A stretch of 64,000 bases of DNA, taken from NCBI RefSeq assembly GCF_003063665.1, contig NZ_NESF01000001.1, positions 62,001 through 126,000 of the forward strand, written 5' to 3'. Shown here one piece after another: positions 57,792 to 64,000 of the stretch; within the stretch, counting starts at the first letter, position 1, and each line of letters opens with the position of its first letter. The notes below the pieces were generated by a model that had not been told where the DNA came from, did not search any database, and saw only the letters and a list, made by a program, of their open reading frames with translations. Origin of the DNA: Limnohabitans sp. Hippo3. GTDB lineage: Bacteria; Pseudomonadota; Gammaproteobacteria; Burkholderiales; Burkholderiaceae_C. The position numbers and the translations under genes were made by a program.

Positions 57792-60700
57792 ATGAACGCA
57801 AACTGCTTTAAAACTGTTTTCTCAGAACGCTTGGGCTGCCTGGTCGCGGTGGGTGAACACGCCTGCAGCCAAGGCAAGTCCTCGGGCGAGTCGGCCTTTG
57901 GCCGTTCTGCTGTTGTCGTTTCGGTGTTGGCCTTGGCGGGTGTGTTCATTGGGGCCTTGGTGTTGTCGCAGGTGTTTGTGGGCCTGGCTTGGGCGCAGCC
58001 AGCTGCCAACGCGCTGCCTACCGGTGGCACTGTGGTGCAAGGCGCGGCCAGCTTGGCCCAAGGCGCCAACCAGCTCAACATCACCCAATCCACACAGCGT
58101 GCGGCCATCAACTGGCAGAGTTTTGACATCGGTGCCAGTGCCAAAGTGAACGTGGTGCAGCCCAACGCGCAATCGGTGTTGCTCAACCGCGTGGTGGGCC
58201 AAAGCCCCAGCCAAATCTTTGGCCAGCTGCAGGCCAACGGCCATGTGATTTTGGTCAACCCCAACGGCGTGCTGTTTGGCAAAGATGGCAGCGTCAATGC
58301 GGGTAGTTTCACGGCATCGACCTTGGGCATCACCGACGCCAACTTCATGGCGGGCAATATGGTGTACGAGCGCAACGGCAGCACGGCCGGGGTGGTCAAC
58401 CAAGGCACGATCGAAGTTTCGCCGGGCGGCTATGTGGCCTTGCTGGGTGCGAGCGTGAGCAACGAGGGCAAGATCATCGCGCCTAAAGGCGGTGTGGCCT
58501 TGGGCGCAGCAGAGACGATCAAAGTGCCGGTCACGGGCAGTGGCCGCATCAAGCTGGAGCTGACGGCAAGCGACATCAACGCCAGCGTGAAAAACAGCGG
58601 CACCATCGTGTCGGAGGGCGGGCAGGTGTACATGCAAGCTCTGGCGCTGAACCGGGCGGCAGCGCAAATATTGCAGAGCGGGCGCATCGACACGACGGGA
58701 GAGCAGGGCGGAGCGGTGCACCTGCTGGCGGACGGTGGAACGATCCGGGTGGACGGTAGCATCACGGCCAACAGCACGGGCCAGGATGACAAGGGGCAAG
58801 CCCTGGCCGGTGGCGACATTTACATTGGCCGCGACAAGGACACCAACGTGCTGGCGGCGGTGGGCGACGTGAGCGGGGCCATGCTGGAAAGCCGGGGCGG
58901 TTTTGTGGAGACTTCGGGCCAGTATCTGGCGACCACGGGGACGCGTGTGCTGGCCAAAGACTGGTTACTCGACCCTTACAACATCACCATCGCCTCAGGT
59001 GCAGCCACTGGCACCGATTACAGTGCCTGGACGCCCAGTGCGGACTCCACTATTTTGGCTAGCGACATTGCTGCCAACCTCAACACTGGCACTAACGTGA
59101 CGATTGCGACAGGCCTGGCTGGCTCGGCTGGCTCTAGCGATGGCAACATCACCGTCAACGCTGCCATCGTGAAGTCTGGCAGCAGCGATGCGACGTTGAC
59201 TTTGACCGCCAATAATGGCATCACCATCAACCAGCGTATTGGACGGGCTGCAGCAGACACCACGTCAAGTGGCAAGCTCGAAGTGGTCATGACCGCGAAC
59301 GGCGATGCCACCGATGCGTTGAACAGTCGTGGCATCACGCTCAACAGCTTGATTGACGCCAACGGTGGCACGGTTACCTTAACGGGAACTTCAAAGAACA
59401 CTACGGGTGTACAACTTGGCCCGACTTACACATACGGTGCCACCAACAACAGCTACAGCGGTGTAGTGTTCAACAATGGATCGGGCATCACTGCCGGTAA
59501 TTACCAAGTCGCGGGCACACACACTGTGACTGCAGGCAATTCATTTGGTGTCAACGGTATTTACATGACCGGGGCAGTTACTTTCAAAGCGACGGGCAAC
59601 ATCGACAGCAACATCACAGGCAACAGCAACGCCCAAGGCAATTTTGGTGCAGGTGTGATGGTCTGGGATGGTGCTGTGGTCAGGCTTGAAAACCAAGGGA
59701 CTGGCATCACCACGCTGAAAGGTTCAAACACGAATACAGCGGGAGGTAACGGCATTCGTATTGGCGCTAGCACCAATACGGCAACCATCAACGCGATTGG
59801 GCGGGTGACCCTTGGCCAGAAAACGGCTGGTGTGAATGCTCCTGTCTTTGTTCGCGGCGTCCTCAACGCCAGCCAAAACACCTCCAGCCTGGGTGGGCTG
59901 AGTGTCTTGGGTCAAACGGGCACTGGCTTGAACACATCGGCCGTTCAAATCTGGGACACCAACATCAATGCCACCGGTATCGATGTGCTGCTTGATGGTG
60001 TCACGAACAACGCTACGGGGGTCTACATTCAAACAGCCCCTAACAACACTTGGGCTACAAAAAACCTCACGGTCTCAGGTGTGGCCAATACCACGGCGGG
60101 GTCAAGTGGTGCGGGTGTGGTGGTCCAGCGCTACCCAGGGGTTTTAACGGTCAACGCCAGCGGCAACATAGCCATCGAAGGCAGTGTGCAAGGTACTGGC
60201 AGCGGCTCTGGTCTCTCCTTTTCGCAAAGCGGTTGGGGACCTCAAGCCCCAAGCCTGACGGCGACGGGGAACATCACCTTGCGGGGTAACAACCGTGCTT
60301 CGACAAGCAACACCAGCAATGCTGTGTCCATTGCTTCGGGCGTCCAAGTCAGCGCAAGCGGCAACATTGTCTTGCAAGCGGAAACCAATAACGCCGCGGC
60401 CACTGCGATTCTTGCGAATTCGGCGGGTAATTTTGCTGACTGGGCTGCAGCATCAACTGCAAGTACTGGGGCACTGACCGGCAACATGTCGCTCAAATCC
60501 ACATCGGGTGACGTGTTGATTCAATCGAATCAAGGCAGCATTATTTTGAACAACCAGCTCACCAGCACGCTGGTCAATGGCACACAAACCACTTCAACTG
60601 ATATTTCAGGCCGCAACATCACCATCGACAATACCGGCGCGGGGATGGCAACGGGTGCCGGGACTGCGGTCACCGGAACAGGTGGTACACAAGGCGCCAC

Positions 60701-63700
60701 CCTAGGATCGGGCAGCATCGACGCGGCGACCGGTGTCATCACACGAGGAGCGGGTAAATCAACCTCGAGCACAGCAGGTGTGCGTATGGCCGATGGCCGT
60801 GCCATCACCGCAAAAAATAACATCAATATTTTCGGCGCGGGTACCACTGGGAGCGGCGTTGAAATCAGTGGCGCTGCCGCGCTGTCTGCAAATATGGTGG
60901 GCTACACCGGCAACATCAATATCGCAGGTGAAAACACCACCAGTTCTGGCGCTGCCATCAACATCAGCAATGCTTTGTCGACAATCACCGCGCTCAATAT
61001 TGCAACGTTGACATCCAGTGGCACTGGTTCCGGCACTTCTTTGGTTGCAGCAGGAAATATCACAGTGGGTGGTGAGTTGCAAGTGGAGAACCCTGCGTCG
61101 GGAACGATTTCCGGTGTGATCGGGGGCACGGGCATGCTACGAAAAAGAGGAGGTACTGGTGCTGGTACGCTGACACTGACCGGTGAAAACACATACACCG
61201 GAGGTACTACGGCAAATGGCGGCATGCTGCAGGTAGGTAATGGCGGAACCACGGGCACATTGGGTGTGGGCGGCGCTATTTCGGTAGGGGCAGCACTGAG
61301 TTTCAAGCGTTCCAATACGCTGGAAATTTCTCAAAACATCAGTGGTGTGGGGCAGATCAGCCAGATTGGGACTGGGACAACCATTCTTACCGGTACCAAC
61401 AGCTACTCGGGTACAACGACCATCAGTTTGGGTGGACTCCAGATCGGTCATTCAGGAACAACGGGAACTTTGGGGGTAGGCGCTGTCAGCGTCGCCAGTG
61501 GCGCGAACTTGTCATTCAAAAGATCGGACACATGGACCGTTGCCAATGCCATCAGTGGTGCAGGTAATTTGACGCAAGAGGGTGCGGGAACCACTGTTTT
61601 GACTGGCGCCAACACTTACACGGGCACGACCACCATCAGCGCCGGTGCCTTGCAAATCGGTGATGGAGGAACCAGTGGTGCACTGGGTTCGGGTGCTGTG
61701 GTCAACAATGCCAGCCTGATTTTCAATCGGTCAAACGCTTTGACAATCGCCAATGCGATCAGTGGCAGTGGTGGGCTGGTTCAGCAAGGCACCGGAACCA
61801 CTGTTTTGTCTGCAGACAACAGCTATGGCGGCACCACGGTGGTGAGTGGCGGAACGCTGCAAGTGGGTAATGCGGGTGCCACAGGTACGTTGGGTGCGGG
61901 TACAGTCACACTCAGCAACAACGCCAACTTGAATTATGTGCGTTCGGCTGACACAACCATTGCTAACAATATCTCGGGTACGGGTAGCCTTTCGGCCAGC
62001 ATCACGGGCGTGGGCAGTGATTTGACCATCGCTAATGCCGTCGCATTGACAGACGGGACAGTCAATTTGGCTGCAGATGGTCATCTGACAGTGACGCAAA
62101 GTGTGGGAACAAGCAACGCCACCAGCAGCGCTGTTGTCATGACATCGGGCAAAGCCACTTCGGCAGGCACGGCGAGCGGTGGAGACATCAGCTTTTCCGG
62201 CAGTGGCGGTGTGAGCGTTGGCACCGGTGGGCGTGCGACTTTGTACACGGGTTCGCTGGCTGGCAGTACAGGTTTGGGCATCGTCGCAGGCAACAACCGC
62301 TACAACAGTGACGAACTCGCGAGCAATTACACGAATGCCTTGGGCACGGGCGTCTATGCGATCTATCGCGAAGCGCCGACGCTTTCGATCAACGTCAATA
62401 ACGCCAGCAAAACATACGATGGCGCTGCTTTCAGTGGTGGAAATGGCTTCACGGAGTCAGGCGCGACGGGTCTCAAAAACGGCGACACCCTCTCTAGTGC
62501 CTTGTCTTCGGCGGTTTGGGGCGGCAATGCCCAAAACGCGGTGAATGCGGGGACTTACACCCTGAGCGCCAGCGAGAGTGTTGCGGGCAAGAGCGCCTTG
62601 GGTTACGTGACCACCTACACATCCGGGACACTGAGCGTCAACAAAAAAGATGTCAGCTTAGCGAATATCACGGCCGCCAACAAGACCTATGACGGCAGCG
62701 ATGCGGCCACGGTCACCGCAGGTTCGATCAGCACAGGCGTCGGTACAGAGACTTTGCTGATCAGCGGCAGCGGCACGTTCTCGGACAAGAACGCTGCAGA
62801 CGGAAAAACCGTGACGGTGGCCGATGTGACGGCCCTCACCAAAACCAATGGCACGGGCGACTGGAACAACTACAACCTGACCACCACGGGGGCCATGACC
62901 ACCACGGCCAACATCGCCAAAAAGGACGTCAGCCTGGCGAGCATCACGGCCGCCAACAAGGCCTACGACGGCAGTGATGCGGCCACGATCACTGCAGGCA
63001 ACATCAGCACGGGCGTGGGGTCTGAGACTTTGTTGATCAGCGGCAGCGGCACGTTCTCGAACAAGAACGCGGCCGATGGAAAAACGGTCACCGTGGCCGA
63101 TGTGACCGCGTTGACTAAAACCAACGGCACAGGCGATTGGGGCAACTACAACCTGACCACCACCGGGACCATGACCACCACGGCGAACATTGCCAAAAAG
63201 GATGTGAGTCTGACGAGCATCACGGCAGCGAACAAGGTCTATGACGGCAGTGATGCAGCGACAATCACCGCAGGTTCGATCAACACGGGCGTCGGAACGG
63301 AGACTTTGCTCATCAGCGGCAGCGGCACCTTTTCGGACAAGAATGCCGACGTCAACAAGACGGTCACTGTGGCCGATGTGACGGCATTGACCAAAACCAA
63401 TGGCACAGGCGACTGGAACAACTACAACCTGATCACCACGGGCGCCAAAACCACCACGGCAACGATTGACAAAGCCACGCTCTCTGCGGCATTGACCGGG
63501 ACTGTTGAAAAGGTCTATGACGGCACCACCGCAGCGAGTAATTTGGTCAATGCCAATTTCGCAGTCACGGGCTGGGTGACCGGTGAGGGGGCTACGGTAT
63601 CCCAGATAGCTGCCACTTACGACAGCAAGAACGTATCTGACAACAATGGCGCAGGTGGCGTTGCCGCAGTGTTGTCGTCATCGCATTTCACAGCGGCAGC

Positions 63701-64000
63701 GGGTACTTTGCTGAGCAACTACGAGCTGCCAACGACGGCGAGTGGCAATGTGGGCAAGATCACACCGGCTTCCCTCGTGGTCAAGGTCAATGATTCCGCT
63801 GCTTTTGTGACGATGAACGCCAGCCAAGCGACCGACAATGGTTTGAGCTATACCGGCTTTGCCAATGGCGACAACGCGGCCAATGCGCTGACGGGTATTG
63901 GCACACGCACCTACCTGCCAGCCAGTTTGACGCCTGTAGCAGGCACTTACACGGATGCTTTTGGCTTGAGCAGCACGCCCAACGCTGTCAACGGCAATTA
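57792..64000 (+). CDS. FhaB-like two-partner secretion exoprotein 2 (3' end outside window)
   Basis: At least 2069 codons, open at every point I checked to the right edge. ESPR start MNANCFKTVFSERLGCLVAV, cleavage after AWA near residue 68, then a TPS domain almost the same as in exoprotein 1 (ILVNPNGVLFGKDG). The middle is beta-helical. Residues about 1115-1390 contain four autotransporter-type (PATR) repeats such as GTTVLTGANTYTGTTTISAG. Residues about 1617-1893 are three 92-residue YDG-like units (ITAANKTYDGSDAATVTAG), followed by another YDG unit and an MBG-like segment. It has its own promoter and terminator-isolated position; no second fhaC is visible. Confidence 0.9.
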   Translation, partial: MNANCFKTVFSERLGCLVAVGEHACSQGKSSGESAFGRSAVVVSVLALAGVFIGALVLSQVFVGLAWAQPAANALPTGGTVVQGAASLAQGANQLNITQSTQRAAINWQSFDIGASAKVNVVQPNAQSVLLNRVVGQSPSQIFGQLQANGHVILVNPNGVLFGKDGSVNAGSFTASTLGITDANFMAGNMVYERNGSTAGVVNQGTIEVSPGGYVALLGASVSNEGKIIAPKGGVALGAAETIKVPVTGSGRIKLELTASDINASVKNSGTIVSEGGQVYMQALALNRAAAQILQSGRIDTTGEQGGAVHLLADGGTIRVDGSITANSTGQDDKGQALAGGDIYIGRDKDTNVLAAVGDVSGAMLESRGGFVETSGQYLATTGTRVLAKDWLLDPYNITIASGAATGTDYSAWTPSADSTILASDIAANLNTGTNVTIATGLAGSAGSSDGNITVNAAIVKSGSSDATLTLTANNGITINQRIGRAAADTTSSGKLEVVMTANGDATDALNSRGITLNSLIDANGGTVTLTGTSKNTTGVQLGPTYTYGATNNSYSGVVFNNGSGITAGNYQVAGTHTVTAGNSFGVNGIYMTGAVTFKATGNIDSNITGNSNAQGNFGAGVMVWDGAVVRLENQGTGITTLKGSNTNTAGGNGIRIGASTNTATINAIGRVTLGQKTAGVNAPVFVRGVLNASQNTSSLGGLSVLGQTGTGLNTSAVQIWDTNINATGIDVLLDGVTNNATGVYIQTAPNNTWATKNLTVSGVANTTAGSSGAGVVVQRYPGVLTVNASGNIAIEGSVQGTGSGSGLSFSQSGWGPQAPSLTATGNITLRGNNRASTSNTSNAVSIASGVQVSASGNIVLQAETNNAAATAILANSAGNFADWAAASTASTGALTGNMSLKSTSGDVLIQSNQGSIILNNQLTSTLVNGTQTTSTDISGRNITIDNTGAGMATGAGTAVTGTGGTQGATLGSGSIDAATGVITRGAGKSTSSTAGVRMADGRAITAKNNINIFGAGTTGSGVEISGAAALSANMVGYTGNINIAGENTTSSGAAINISNALSTITALNIATLTSSGTGSGTSLVAAGNITVGGELQVENPASGTISGVIGGTGMLRKRGGTGAGTLTLTGENTYTGGTTANGGMLQVGNGGTTGTLGVGGAISVGAALSFKRSNTLEISQNISGVGQISQIGTGTTILTGTNSYSGTTTISLGGLQIGHSGTTGTLGVGAVSVASGANLSFKRSDTWTVANAISGAGNLTQEGAGTTVLTGANTYTGTTTISAGALQIGDGGTSGALGSGAVVNNASLIFNRSNALTIANAISGSGGLVQQGTGTTVLSADNSYGGTTVVSGGTLQVGNAGATGTLGAGTVTLSNNANLNYVRSADTTIANNISGTGSLSASITGVGSDLTIANAVALTDGTVNLAADGHLTVTQSVGTSNATSSAVVMTSGKATSAGTASGGDISFSGSGGVSVGTGGRATLYTGSLAGSTGLGIVAGNNRYNSDELASNYTNALGTGVYAIYREAPTLSINVNNASKTYDGAAFSGGNGFTESGATGLKNGDTLSSALSSAVWGGNAQNAVNAGTYTLSASESVAGKSALGYVTTYTSGTLSVNKKDVSLANITAANKTYDGSDAATVTAGSISTGVGTETLLISGSGTFSDKNAADGKTVTVADVTALTKTNGTGDWNNYNLTTTGAMTTTANIAKKDVSLASITAANKAYDGSDAATITAGNISTGVGSETLLISGSGTFSNKNAADGKTVTVADVTALTKTNGTGDWGNYNLTTTGTMTTTANIAKKDVSLTSITAANKVYDGSDAATITAGSINTGVGTETLLISGSGTFSDKNADVNKTVTVADVTALTKTNGTGDWNNYNLITTGAKTTTATIDKATLSAALTGTVEKVYDGTTAASNLVNANFAVTGWVTGEGATVSQIAATYDSKNVSDNNGAGGVAAVLSSSHFTAAAGTLLSNYELPTTASGNVGKITPASLVVKVNDSAAFVTMNASQATDNGLSYTGFANGDNAANALTGIGTRTYLPASLTPVAGTYTDAFGLSSTPNAVNGN
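62643..63470 (+). repeat. Three tandem 276-bp units inside exoprotein 2
   Basis: Units start at 62643, 62919 and 63195, each encoding 92 residues beginning KKDVSL. They are highly similar at the DNA level. Confidence 0.9.

Noticed and set aside
32380..64000. Prophage or integrative element after tRNA-Ser
   Set aside because: No integrase, phage structural or conjugation gene and no repeat of the tRNA end are visible.

Overview
This 64 kb window looks like a chromosomal segment of a betaproteobacterium, most likely Burkholderiales and Comamonadaceae-like. The grounds are moderately high GC, the gene order exbB-exbD-lpxK-Trm112-kdsB-adk, the glyA-nrdR pairing, and the protein families seen. 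Genus cannot be fixed from sequence alone. There is no rRNA, CRISPR array, integrase or complete insertion sequence. One tRNA (Ser-GCT) is present.

Left part (1-32.5 kb) is mostly housekeeping. A truncated lexA carries two tandem SOS boxes and faces an asparaginase gene. A minus-strand envelope run follows (exbB, exbD, lpxK, Trm112-like, kdsB, adk). Then come xseA, sodB (bracketed by an inverted repeat pair), an SDR, an FAD-dependent 2-hydroxyacid oxidoreductase, a thioesterase, an AT-rich lipoprotein gene that looks foreign, pyrD, rpiA and ribD. A minor-pilin cluster follows (pilE-pilW-pilX-pilV with divergent fimT, no pilY1). Next are nrdR-glyA with a ZTP-type riboswitch leader, a lytic transglycosylase, a large DUF349 protein, lpxH with two cyclophilins and a TPR protein, then cysS-alkA-like-accA-tilS, lysC and tRNA-Ser.

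Right part (32.5-64 kb) is accessory and surface-directed. A type I secretion cluster (TolC, HlyD, HlyB-like ABC, RTX substrate) has a MotB-like and a long-tailed MotA/ExbB-like protein interleaved in the same operon. This suggests a proton-driven stator coupled to RTX secretion, and it is the most unusual system in the window. It is followed by a translationally coupled response regulator, LysM-FecR protein and CHASE2 histidine kinase. A hipBA toxin-antitoxin module with two operator palindromes is bracketed by 71-bp direct repeats. The window ends in a two-partner secretion locus: one FhaC/ShlB-type pore flanked by two large FhaB-like exoproteins with near-duplicate TPS heads. The second exoprotein runs off the right edge and carries autotransporter-type (PATR) repeats and 276-bp YDG-like repeats.

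Several families of short palindromic intergenic repeats recur around sodB, hipBA, lysC and the second fha gene. Together the right half encodes secretion and display of repetitive adhesins plus their sensory control.
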